From Lachnospiraceae bacterium (GTDB lineage: Bacteria; Bacillota; Clostridia; Lachnospirales; Lachnospiraceae): a stretch of 38,648 nucleotides of DNA. The translations under genes and the position numbers were made by a program. The notes beneath the pieces were generated by a model. That model saw only the letters and a program-made list of their open reading frames with translations, had not been told where the DNA came from and searched no databases. The stretch covers positions 1 through 38,648 of the forward strand of contig JAUNGD010000033.1 in assembly GCA_030524705.1 (NCBI GenBank), read 5' to 3'. The stretch's first letter is position 1, and the number at the start of each line of letters is the position of its first letter. Below, piece by piece: positions 8,366 to 15,641 of the stretch.

Positions 8366-8604
8366 GTCTTTGGAGCCAATACCGCCTGATTGATATTATG
8401 AGTAATATTGATATATCTCTCGTGGAAGAGGAGATTCCAGAGGGGGATTTGGATAATCTGAATCTGTTCCCGGAGCCCAGGGACAGGTGGAGCAGGAAGC
8501 GGATCGCAGTGGTCTCCGGGATTGCGGCAGCCAGCTCTCTCGCCATTACCGGCGCAGTTGTTTTGGCCTGCAAAAAGCATAATGTTTTCAAAAGAGCGGC
8601 ATAA
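8362..8604 (+). CDS. Small single-pass membrane protein, candidate anti-sigma factor
   Basis: An 80-residue protein overlapping the sigma gene by 4 bases. Residues 1-45 are acidic and cytoplasmic-looking (SLVEEEIPEGDLDNLNLFPEPRD). A basic patch (RWSRKR) leads into one membrane segment at about 48-70, followed by a short basic tail KKHNVFKRAA. The coupling to the sigma gene and the topology suggest an anti-sigma or sigma tether. It lacks a zinc-binding HxxxCxxC anti-sigma motif and has almost no extracytoplasmic domain, so it could not sense an external ligand in the classical way. Ribosome site AAAAGGAGATG. Not recognised as a named family. Confidence 0.65.
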   Translation: MSLWSQYRLIDIMSNIDISLVEEEIPEGDLDNLNLFPEPRDRWSRKRIAVVSGIAAASSLAITGAVVLACKKHNVFKRAA

Positions 8605-8626
8605 ATGCGCTGCCGCTTCTTTTTTT
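8595..8626 (+). terminator. Intrinsic terminator of the sigma/anti-sigma pair
   Basis: AGCGGCA (8595-8601) pairs with TGCCGCT (8611-8617), followed by TCTTTTTTT. The stop codon of the small membrane protein lies in the loop. This separates the regulatory pair from the fatty acid operon, so the operon needs its own promoter; TATATT at 8641-8646 could be its -10, with no good -35 seen. Confidence 0.8.
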
Positions 8627-8688
8627 ACGCTTTTTTGGGGTATATTAGGGAGAAAAAGGAAAAAAATAAAAGAAAAGGAGAAAATAAC

Positions 8689-8925
8689 ATGTTAGAAAAA
8701 TTGATTTCTATTGTAGCAGAGCAGCTTCATGTAGCGGAGGAAGAGGTAAGACCGGAAACAGATTTTAAAAAGGATTTAAGTGCAGATTCCCTTGATCTTT
8801 TTGAGTTGATCATGGCGTTGGAGGAAGAATATGATGTGGAGATTCCAACAGAGGATCTTGAAAATCTGACGACAGTGCAGGCAGTGATTGACTATCTGAA
8901 AGAGAAAGGAATTGAGGAATTATGA
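8689..8925 (+). CDS. acpP: Acyl carrier protein
   Basis: A 78-residue acidic four-helix carrier protein. Ser34 in the motif ADSLDLFELIM is the 4'-phosphopantetheine attachment site, and the protein carries the growing acyl chain through type II fatty acid synthesis. The ATG at 8689 follows AAAAGGAG at good spacing. It is the first gene of the operon here and overlaps fabK by 4 bases (ATGA). Length and motif are entirely typical. Confidence 0.97.
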   Translation: MLEKLISIVAEQLHVAEEEVRPETDFKKDLSADSLDLFELIMALEEEYDVEIPTEDLENLTTVQAVIDYLKEKGIEEL

Positions 8926-9851
8926 AAACAGCAGTAACGGAATTATTGGGAATACAGGCTCCTGTGATTCAGGGAGGAATGGCCTGGGTAGCGGAGCATT
9001 CTCTGGCTTCCGCCGTTTCGAATGCAGGCGGGTTGGGAATCATTGCGGCGGCAAATGCGCCGTATGAGTATGTCCGGGAAGAAATTCGAAAAGCAAGGGA
9101 GCTTACGGATAAGCCCTTCGGCGTAAATATTATGCTGCTCAGCCCGTATGCGGCAGAAATTGCACAGTTAGTGGTGGAAGAGAAGGTTTCGGTGGTGACC
9201 ACTGGGGCAGGAAATCCCAGCGCATATATGAAACAATGGAAGGAAGCAGGCATTAAGGTCATGCCGGTGGTGGCTTCCGTAGCTCTGGCAAGGCTGATGC
9301 AGCGAGCTGGCGCGGATGCTGTTATTGCAGAGGGCTGCGAATCCGGGGGACATATCGGAGAATCCACAACAATGACTTTAATACCTCAGGTGGTGGATGC
9401 GGTGAGTATTCCGGTGATTGCTGCCGGAGGGATCGGAGACGGCAGGGGAATTGCCGCGGCAATGATGCTGGGGGCCTCCGGTGTGCAGATGGGCACACGT
9501 TTTCTGGTGGCGAAGGAATGTGTGATCCACCCTAATTATAAGGAGCGGGTGATACTGGCAAAGGATATTGACTCTGCGGTAACGGGGCGTTCTACCGGTC
9601 ATCCGGTGCGCCAGCTTCGCAATAAAATGACCCGGGAATATTTGAAAAAGGAACAGGAGGGCTGCAGCTTTGAGGAGCTGGAAAAGCTGACCTTGGGATC
9701 CCTGAAAAGTGCGGTGCAGGACGGAGATGCGGATTACGGTTCTATGATGGCCGGACAGATCGCAGGACTGGTGAAAAAAGAACAGACGTGCCAGGAAATG
9801 ATTGAGGAATTGATGGCTGAGACAGAAGCTGTTCTGGGGCGCATAAGGTAG
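8922..9851 (+). CDS. fabK: FabK, FMN-dependent enoyl-ACP reductase II
   Basis: A 309-residue TIM-barrel flavoprotein that performs the last reduction of each elongation cycle, enoyl-ACP to acyl-ACP. Signatures are APVIQGGMAWVAEHSLASAVSNAGGLGIIAA at the N terminus, GVNIMLL, EGCESGGHIGE with the conserved histidine, AAGGIGDGRGIAAAMMLGASGVQMGTRFL (phosphate and flavin binding) and a C-terminal MAGQIAGLVKKEQTCQEMIEELM. It is the FabI-independent, triclosan-tolerant type of reductase typical of streptococci and clostridia. Nitronate monooxygenases share the fold, but the length and operon position fix the call. The 3' end is partly duplicated downstream. Confidence 0.95.
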   Translation: MKTAVTELLGIQAPVIQGGMAWVAEHSLASAVSNAGGLGIIAAANAPYEYVREEIRKARELTDKPFGVNIMLLSPYAAEIAQLVVEEKVSVVTTGAGNPSAYMKQWKEAGIKVMPVVASVALARLMQRAGADAVIAEGCESGGHIGESTTMTLIPQVVDAVSIPVIAAGGIGDGRGIAAAMMLGASGVQMGTRFLVAKECVIHPNYKERVILAKDIDSAVTGRSTGHPVRQLRNKMTREYLKKEQEGCSFEELEKLTLGSLKSAVQDGDADYGSMMAGQIAGLVKKEQTCQEMIEELMAETEAVLGRIR

Positions 9852-9906
9852 GAGAAAGCTTGAGAAACTGATGATGGCCGGACAGAAGCTGTCCTGGGGC
9901 GCATAA
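9803..9906 (+). repeat. Imperfect tandem duplication of the fabK 3' end
   Basis: The last bases of fabK including the stop (9803-9846) recur at 9861-9906. The core GACAGAAGCTGTnCTGGGGC starts at 9821 and again at 9881, exactly 60 bases apart; upstream the offset drifts to 58 through small indels. The second copy lies in the fabK-fabD gap and is non-coding. Confidence 0.85.
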
Positions 9907-9980
9907 AATTGCAGGGAGCATAGGCGAGAGAGGCCGCGGCAGGCAATGTCGGATGTTTACCTATAATAAGGAGTAAGATT

Positions 9981-10931
9981 TTGAGTAAAACAGCATTTAT
10001 TTTTCCGGGCCAGGGGGCGCAGTACATTGGCATGGCCAGGGAATTTTATGATACATGTGAAGAAAGCCGCAGAGTTTTTGAGGAAGCGTCTGAGGCGGCG
10101 GGATTTTTCATACAGGAAATTTGTTTTACAGAGAATAAGAAAATAGATGAGACAAAATACACACAGCCGGCGCTGCTGACTGCTTGCTATGCGATTTTGA
10201 AGGCAGTGGAGGGCACGGGTCTGCGTGCAGATATGACGGCGGGACTGAGCCTTGGCGAATACTGTGCGCTGGCTGCGGCGGAGGCCATTACCTTTTCTGA
10301 GGCAGTGAAGGTGGTCTGCCGGCGTGGGATTTTTATGGCGGAGGAGGTTCCACGCGGACAGGGCGGTATGACCGCTGTTCTTTCCCGCAAACAGATTCCG
10401 ATTGAGCAGATATGCGAGGAGACGGAGGGCATTGTGACGGTGGCAAATTATAATTGCCCCGGGCAGCAGGTGATTTCCGGGGAAAAAGATGCGGTGGACA
10501 AAGCGGCCGCCAGGCTTTTGGAGGCCGGGGCGTCCCGGGTAGTTCCGCTTCGGGTGGACGGACCGTTTCACTCTCCGATGCTAACAGGCGCCGGGGGAAA
10601 ATTAAGGACATTGCTGGAGGATGTGAGGATCACGGACCCTTCCATTCCTTTTGTATCCAATGTGACGGCGCAGGCAGAACGAGACCCGGGGCGGATAAAA
10701 GAGCTTTTGGGAAGGCAGGTGTATTCTCCGGTGCTCTGGCAGCAGAGTATAGAGTATATGGTCCGGGAAGGCGCGGATACATTTATTGAAATCGGGCCTG
10801 GGAAGACTTTGACAAGCTTTGTGAAAAAGATTGACCGGAGCCTGCGGGTTTTCCACGTAGAGACGGCGGAGAATTTAAAAGAGCTGAAAACAGAATTTCA
10901 GATGGAAAAAGAGCAAGGCGGGAAACTGTGA
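9981..10931 (+). CDS. fabD: FabD, malonyl-CoA:ACP transacylase
   Basis: A 316-residue acyltransferase that moves malonyl from CoA to acyl carrier protein, supplying the extender unit. The oxyanion loop FPGQGAQ is at residues 8-14. The nucleophile Ser90 sits in AGLSLGEYCAL and the catalytic His197 in GPFHSPM. The start is TTG at 9981, preceded by AAGGAG at 9968-9973 with 7-base spacing; no better start exists. The C-terminal EIGPGKTLTSFVKKI is typical. Expression relies on a non-ATG start, which may lower yield relative to its neighbours. Confidence 0.96.
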   Translation: MSKTAFIFPGQGAQYIGMAREFYDTCEESRRVFEEASEAAGFFIQEICFTENKKIDETKYTQPALLTACYAILKAVEGTGLRADMTAGLSLGEYCALAAAEAITFSEAVKVVCRRGIFMAEEVPRGQGGMTAVLSRKQIPIEQICEETEGIVTVANYNCPGQQVISGEKDAVDKAAARLLEAGASRVVPLRVDGPFHSPMLTGAGGKLRTLLEDVRITDPSIPFVSNVTAQAERDPGRIKELLGRQVYSPVLWQQSIEYMVREGADTFIEIGPGKTLTSFVKKIDRSLRVFHVETAENLKELKTEFQMEKEQGGKL

Positions 10932-11063
10932 TGAGGTTATGAAGATGCAATACCCCAGTGAGCGGGATTGAATGAAATCAGGAATGAAAAAGAAAACAGC
11001 AGAGTGTGTTTTGCTGCTGTGCAAAGGATTGTATGAAATGATTTACATATCAGGAGGCAGAAT

Positions 11064-11804
11064 ATGTTGCAGGGAAAAATTGCGCTGGTGACGGGCGGCA
11101 GCAGAGGAATCGGCCGGACGACGGCGCTGACTCTGGCCGGATACGGTGCAGATATAGCGGTAAATTACAGCGGTTCCAGGGAAAAAGCGGAGCAGACGGC
11201 GGAGGAGATAAGAAGGCTTGGCCGCCGGGCTATTGCGGTGCAGGCGGATGTGTCAAAGCAGGAAGAATGTGTGCGGATGTTCCGGGAAATATCAGAAACG
11301 CTTGGGGTTGTGGATATTCTGATTAATAATGCAGGCATTACCCGGGACAATCTTGCCGTGCGTATGACAGAGGAGGAGTTCGATCAGGTGATTGACACCA
11401 ATCTGAAGGGCGCTTTTTTCTGCATGAAGCTGGCGGGAGCCGCAATGATGAAAAAACGGTACGGCAGAATTATCAATTTGTCTTCTATTTCCGGTATTCG
11501 GGGAAATGCGGGCCAGATGAATTACTGTGCGGCAAAGGCAGGAATCATAGGCATGACGAAATGTCTGGCAAAGGAGCTGGCTTCCCGGGGAGTGACGGTA
11601 AACGCAGTGGCCCCCGGATATATTGATACAGACATGACGGCGGTGCTGCCGGACAAAGTAAAAGAGGCTGTGTTGGCGCAGATTCCGCTTAAGCGGATGG
11701 GACGGCCGGAGGATATTGCAGAAGCCGCTGCATTTCTTGCATCAGACCGGGCGGCCTATATTACAGGACAGGTGATTCAGGTAGATGGAGGAATGGGAAT
11801 CTGA
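11064..11804 (+). CDS. fabG: FabG, 3-oxoacyl-ACP reductase
   Basis: A 246-residue short-chain dehydrogenase reducing beta-ketoacyl-ACP with NADPH. The cofactor loop GGSRGIG is at residues 11-17 and NNAG at 88-91. The catalytic triad is Ser141, Tyr154 and Lys158 (NLSSISGIRGNAGQMNYCAAKAG). The C terminus AYITGQVIQVDGGMGI is standard. GGAGG precedes the ATG. A 132-base gap separates it from fabD and contains a weak hairpin (ACAGCAG ... CTGCTGT) but no convincing promoter. Its stop codon shares one base with the fabF start. Confidence 0.96.
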   Translation: MLQGKIALVTGGSRGIGRTTALTLAGYGADIAVNYSGSREKAEQTAEEIRRLGRRAIAVQADVSKQEECVRMFREISETLGVVDILINNAGITRDNLAVRMTEEEFDQVIDTNLKGAFFCMKLAGAAMMKKRYGRIINLSSISGIRGNAGQMNYCAAKAGIIGMTKCLAKELASRGVTVNAVAPGYIDTDMTAVLPDKVKEAVLAQIPLKRMGRPEDIAEAAAFLASDRAAYITGQVIQVDGGMGI

Positions 11805-13039
11805 TGAAAAGAGTAGTCGTGACAGGAATGGGGGTTATCTCTCCGATTGGAAGTACGGTGGAGACATTTTGGGAAAGTCTGAAGCAGAAAAAAGTCGGTA
11901 TCGGGGAGCTGACCCGTTTTGATACCTCAAATTATAAAGTAAAGCTGGCGGCGGAGGTGAAGGATTTTGATCCTCTTGCTACAATGGAAGCGAAGGAAGC
12001 AAGGCGTATGGAATTGTTCAGTCAGTACGCCGTGGCAGCGTCGGCGGAGGCGATCGCCCAGTCAGGACTCGATCTGGAGCAGGAGGATGTGACGAGGATC
12101 GGCGTGTCCGTGGGCTGCGGGATCGGAAGTCTTCAGATCGTGGAGCAGGCGTATACAAAGCTGGCAGCAAAAGGGCCCAACCGGGTTCCACCCCTTCTCG
12201 TTCCGCTGATGATTACAAATATGGCTGCCGGAAATGTGGCAATTCACTTTGGTTTGAAGGGTAAATGCACGAATGTCGTTACGGCGTGCGCCACAGGCTC
12301 CCACTCCATCGGAGAAGCGTTCCGGGCAATCCAGTGCGGAGATGCAGATGTCATGGTGGCGGGCGGCACGGAAGCTGCAATCTGTCCTTTAGGGATAAGC
12401 GGTTTTGCAAGTCTGACAGCTCTTTCCACCGGCACAGATCCGACCAGAGCCTCAATTCCTTTTGACAAAGAGCGCAGCGGTTTTGTTATGGGAGAGGGTG
12501 CCGGAGTCGTCGTTCTGGAAGCTTTGGACCACGCGCTGAGCCGGGGGGCAAGGATTTATGCTGAAGTCGGCGGCTACGGAGCTACGTGTGATGCGTATCA
12601 TATTACGTCCCCGGAGGAGACCGGAGAGGGAGCAGCCCGGGCAATGCAGCTGGCGCTGCAGGAGGCCGGACTTACCACAAGGGAGGTACAGTATATTAAC
12701 GCTCACGGAACGAGCACGCACCACAACGATCTGTTTGAGACCAGAGCGATCAAAAAGGCCTTTGGCAACGATGCCTATGCGCTGAATGTCAATTCTACAA
12801 AATCCATGACGGGACATATGCTGGGGGCAGCCGGAGCGGTGGAATTTATTGTCTGCGTGAAATCCGTTATGGAGGATTACATACATGCCACGGCCGGCTT
12901 TGAGTCTGCAGAAGAGGAGATGGATCTGAATTATACGAAGAAAGCCGTGAAGCGTTCTGTCACGGCGGCCATCAGCAATTCACTGGGCTTTGGAGGACAC
13001 AACGGAAGTTTGCTGGTTCGAAAGTATGTGGAGAATTAA
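11804..13039 (+). CDS. fabF: FabF, beta-ketoacyl-ACP synthase II
   Basis: A 411-residue thiolase-fold condensing enzyme that elongates acyl-ACP with malonyl-ACP. The catalytic triad is Cys162 (VVTACATGSHS), His301 (NAHGTSTHHNDL) and His338 (KSMTGHMLGAAGAVE). The Gly-rich GGHNGSLLV motif near the C terminus is present. As no fabH or second condensing enzyme lies in the window, this is the only elongation synthase seen here. It overlaps fabG by one base, and a 148-base gap follows with no clear signal. Confidence 0.96.
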   Translation: MKRVVVTGMGVISPIGSTVETFWESLKQKKVGIGELTRFDTSNYKVKLAAEVKDFDPLATMEAKEARRMELFSQYAVAASAEAIAQSGLDLEQEDVTRIGVSVGCGIGSLQIVEQAYTKLAAKGPNRVPPLLVPLMITNMAAGNVAIHFGLKGKCTNVVTACATGSHSIGEAFRAIQCGDADVMVAGGTEAAICPLGISGFASLTALSTGTDPTRASIPFDKERSGFVMGEGAGVVVLEALDHALSRGARIYAEVGGYGATCDAYHITSPEETGEGAARAMQLALQEAGLTTREVQYINAHGTSTHHNDLFETRAIKKAFGNDAYALNVNSTKSMTGHMLGAAGAVEFIVCVKSVMEDYIHATAGFESAEEEMDLNYTKKAVKRSVTAAISNSLGFGGHNGSLLVRKYVEN

Positions 13040-13187
13040 GACAGGTAATATGCCGCAGACAGGATCGTGCAGGTAAAGTAATGCAGTTAAAAGAATGTGA
13101 TCGAAGGTATGCAATGAAAGCAATGCAGCTGTGATTATGGGAAATCTGAATGAATTACTGACATACAGGAAATAAGGAGCAATACAT

Positions 13188-13790
13188 ATGGAATTTGGAT
13201 TGAATGAAGTTCTTACGATTATAGATAAAGTAAAAAGTACGGAGCTGTCGTTGTTTGAATATCAGGATATGGATACAAAAATTCGGATCAAAGGTACACG
13301 GAATGCCTCTGGAGCCTCCAAAACGAAATGCAGAATGGACGGTAATGTCTCCAGAGCTTCTTCAAGCAAAATAGAAACGTTTGGATCTTCTGAATATGGG
13401 GCAGAAACGTTGAGAGAAGCGTTTGGGTCTTCTGAATATGGAGCAGAAACGTTGGGAGAAACGTTTGAGGCTTCTGAATATAGAGCAAAAACGTTTGAAA
13501 ACGCTTCTGGATATAAAAATGAATCGAAATTTTGCGGAGATGCCTCCGGGCATTTCATAATAGCTTCTCCGATGGTGGGGACTTTTTACGAGGCGTCGGC
13601 GGAGGGAGAAGATCCCTTTGTACAGGTCGGCGACACGGTGAAAAAGGGACAGATCGTCGGTATCATTGAGGCGATGAAGCTAATGAATGAGATTGAATCA
13701 GAATACGACGGCGTCGTAGAGGAGATACTTGCTGTCAATGAGCAGATGGTAGAATATGGACAGCCGCTGATTCGAATTCGGGAGGTATAG
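13188..13790 (+). CDS. accB: AccB, biotin carboxyl carrier protein of acetyl-CoA carboxylase
   Basis: A 200-residue carrier protein that shuttles carboxyl-biotin from AccC to the carboxyltransferase. The N terminus ([36 protein letters not shown]) is typical. The C-terminal biotinyl domain spans about 120-200, with biotinylated Lys164 in [11 protein letters not shown] and the thumb-like segment [20 protein letters not shown]. The linker is unusual: three 14-residue tandem repeats ([14 protein letters not shown] and variants, about residues 65-106) replace the usual Ala/Pro-rich linker. This makes the protein longer than a typical AccB of about 150-160 residues. AAGGAG precedes the ATG. Confidence 0.95.
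   Translation: MEFGLNEVLTIIDKVKSTELSLFEYQDMDTKIRIKGTRNASGASKTKCRMDGNVSRASSSKIETFGSSEYGAETLREAFGSSEYGAETLGETFEASEYRAKTFENASGYKNESKFCGDASGHFIIASPMVGTFYEASAEGEDPFVQVGDTVKKGQIVGIIEAMKLMNEIESEYDGVVEEILAVNEQMVEYGQPLIRIREV
13380..13505 (+). repeat. Three 42-bp in-frame tandem repeats in the accB linker
   Basis: Units 13380-13421, 13422-13463 and 13464-13505 encode [28 protein letters not shown] and [14 protein letters not shown]. Units 1 and 2 are nearly identical, unit 3 is more diverged. The period is a multiple of three, so copy-number change would keep the frame. Confidence 0.9.
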
Positions 13791-13792
13791 AG

Positions 13793-14215
13793 ATGCTGAA
13801 TACAAAACAGATTATGGAAATACTGCCGCACCGCGCGCCGTTTCTTCTTGTGGATCGGATCGACGAGCTGGAGCCGGGAAAGCGCGCAGTGGGATGCAAG
13901 GCAGTGACATACAATGAGCCGTTTTTCGCAGGTCATTTTCCCCAGGAACCGGTCATGCCGGGAGTGCTGATCTGTGAAGCGCTGGCACAGGTAGGAGCAG
14001 CAGCGCTTTTGTCCTGTGATGAATACAAAGGGAAGCTGGCATTTTTTGGCGGAATCAATAAAGCAAGATTTCGTCGGAAGGTTGTGCCGGGGGACGTATT
14101 GCGGCTGGAAACAGAGCTGACAAAAATAAAAGGGCCAATGGGTATCGGCAAGGCGGTGGCTTATAGAGACAGCGAGGTGTGCGCGGAGGCAGAGCTGATG
14201 TTCATGATTCAGTGA
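13793..14215 (+). CDS. fabZ: FabZ, 3-hydroxyacyl-ACP dehydratase
   Basis: A 140-residue hot-dog fold enzyme that dehydrates beta-hydroxyacyl-ACP to trans-2-enoyl-ACP. The N-terminal [13 protein letters not shown] is classic. The catalytic pair is His48 in [16 protein letters not shown] and Glu62 in CEALAQ. It starts 2 bases after the accB stop, so the two are tightly coupled. No fabA or fabM is seen, so how unsaturated chains are made is not explained by this window. Confidence 0.96.
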   Translation: MLNTKQIMEILPHRAPFLLVDRIDELEPGKRAVGCKAVTYNEPFFAGHFPQEPVMPGVLICEALAQVGAAALLSCDEYKGKLAFFGGINKARFRRKVVPGDVLRLETELTKIKGPMGIGKAVAYRDSEVCAEAELMFMIQ

Positions 14216-14285
14216 TAGGGGCAGCGGTCTTTCACTTAGTAACAGAGGCTGCAGATTTTCACTTAAGGACGGACAGGTGGGAAAT

Positions 14286-15641
14286 ATGTATCAGAAATTG
14301 TTGATTGCAAACCGCGGCGAGATTGCAGTGCGGATTATCCGGGCATGCCGGGAGATGGGAATTTCGACAGTGGCGGTCTGCTCTACGGCGGACCGGGAGG
14401 CGCTGCACGCGCAGCTGGCGGATGAGTGTGTCTGTATTGGAACAGAGCGTCCGAAGGACAGCTATCTGAATATGGAGCAGATTTTGAGCGCGGCAGTTGC
14501 CACCGGCGCTCAGGCGATCCATCCCGGCTTTGGATTTTTGTCGGAGAATACGAGATTTGCCCGGATGTGCAGGCAGTGCGGGATAGATTTTATAGGCCCT
14601 TCCCCGGAAAGTATAGAGAAGATGGGGGATAAGGCTGAGGCAAGGAAAACCATGGTCCGCGCAAAGGTTCCGGTAATTCCGGGGACAGAGGAGGCGCTGA
14701 CGGATGCAGAGACCGCAAAAAAATATGCGGATGAGATAGGGTACCCGGTGATCATCAAGGCATCCGCCGGCGGAGGCGGAAAGGGAATGCGTGTAGCCAG
14801 AAGTGCGGAGGAGTTTAAGGAGCTGTTTGTCATGGCCCAGAATGAGACGCTCCAGGCCTTTGGCGATGACCATATGTACCTTGAAAAATATCTGGAGCGC
14901 GCCCGGCATATCGAATTTCAAATATTGGCGGATCAATACGGTAATACGGTTCACCTTGGGGAGCGGGACTGTTCAGTGCAGAGACGCCATCAAAAAATGA
15001 TCGAGGAGTCGCCCGCCGGGTTCCTGAGTGATAAGCTGCGCCGGGAGATGGGAAAGGCCGCGGTAAAAGCGGCAAAGGCTGTGGGATACTACAGCGCCGG
15101 AACCGTGGAATTTTTGGTGGATCAGAACGGAAGCTTTTATTTTATGGAGATGAACACCCGGATTCAGGTGGAGCATCCTGTGACAGAAATGGTGACGGGA
15201 ATTGACCTGATCAAGCAGATGATTCAAATTGCGGCGGGAGAAAAGCTGGCGTATCGCCAGAAGGATGTGGAGCTGCGGGGACACGCCATCGAATGCCGCA
15301 TCAGTGCGGAGGATCCAGAGCATGGATTTTTGCCCTGTGCGGGAACAGTCACAAATCTGTATCTGCCCGGCGGCAACGGTGTGCGGGTGGATTCTCTTCT
15401 ATATAATGGGTGCAGCATTCCGCCGTATTATGATTCGATGCTGGCGAAGGTGATCGTTCACGCAGATACAAGGCAGGAAGCAATTCGCAGAATGAAAAGC
15501 GCTCTGGGCGAACTGGTGATTGAGGGTATCACGACAAATCTGGATTTTCAGTATGATCTGGTGGGAAGCAAATGGTTTGAGGAGGGCAATACAGATGCGA
15601 TCAATGATGCACTGGAAAAGAGGTGCGGAAAAATATGCTGA
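14286..15641 (+). CDS. accC: AccC, biotin carboxylase
   Basis: A 451-residue ATP-grasp enzyme that carboxylates the biotin of AccB with bicarbonate and ATP. Landmarks are MYQKLLIANRGEIAVRIIRACREMGI at the N terminus, HPGFGFLSEN, the glycine loop KASAGGGGKGMR, ERDCSVQRRHQKMIEE and the catalytic FMEMNTRIQVEHPVTEMVTGIDL. The ATG at 14286 is used (AGGTGG 5 bases upstream). A GTG at 14277 with AAGGA 7 bases ahead is a real alternative adding three residues. The 3' end overlaps accDA by 7 bases. Confidence 0.95.
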   Translation: MYQKLLIANRGEIAVRIIRACREMGISTVAVCSTADREALHAQLADECVCIGTERPKDSYLNMEQILSAAVATGAQAIHPGFGFLSENTRFARMCRQCGIDFIGPSPESIEKMGDKAEARKTMVRAKVPVIPGTEEALTDAETAKKYADEIGYPVIIKASAGGGGKGMRVARSAEEFKELFVMAQNETLQAFGDDHMYLEKYLERARHIEFQILADQYGNTVHLGERDCSVQRRHQKMIEESPAGFLSDKLRREMGKAAVKAAKAVGYYSAGTVEFLVDQNGSFYFMEMNTRIQVEHPVTEMVTGIDLIKQMIQIAAGEKLAYRQKDVELRGHAIECRISAEDPEHGFLPCAGTVTNLYLPGGNGVRVDSLLYNGCSIPPYYDSMLAKVIVHADTRQEAIRRMKSALGELVIEGITTNLDFQYDLVGSKWFEEGNTDAINDALEKRCGKIC

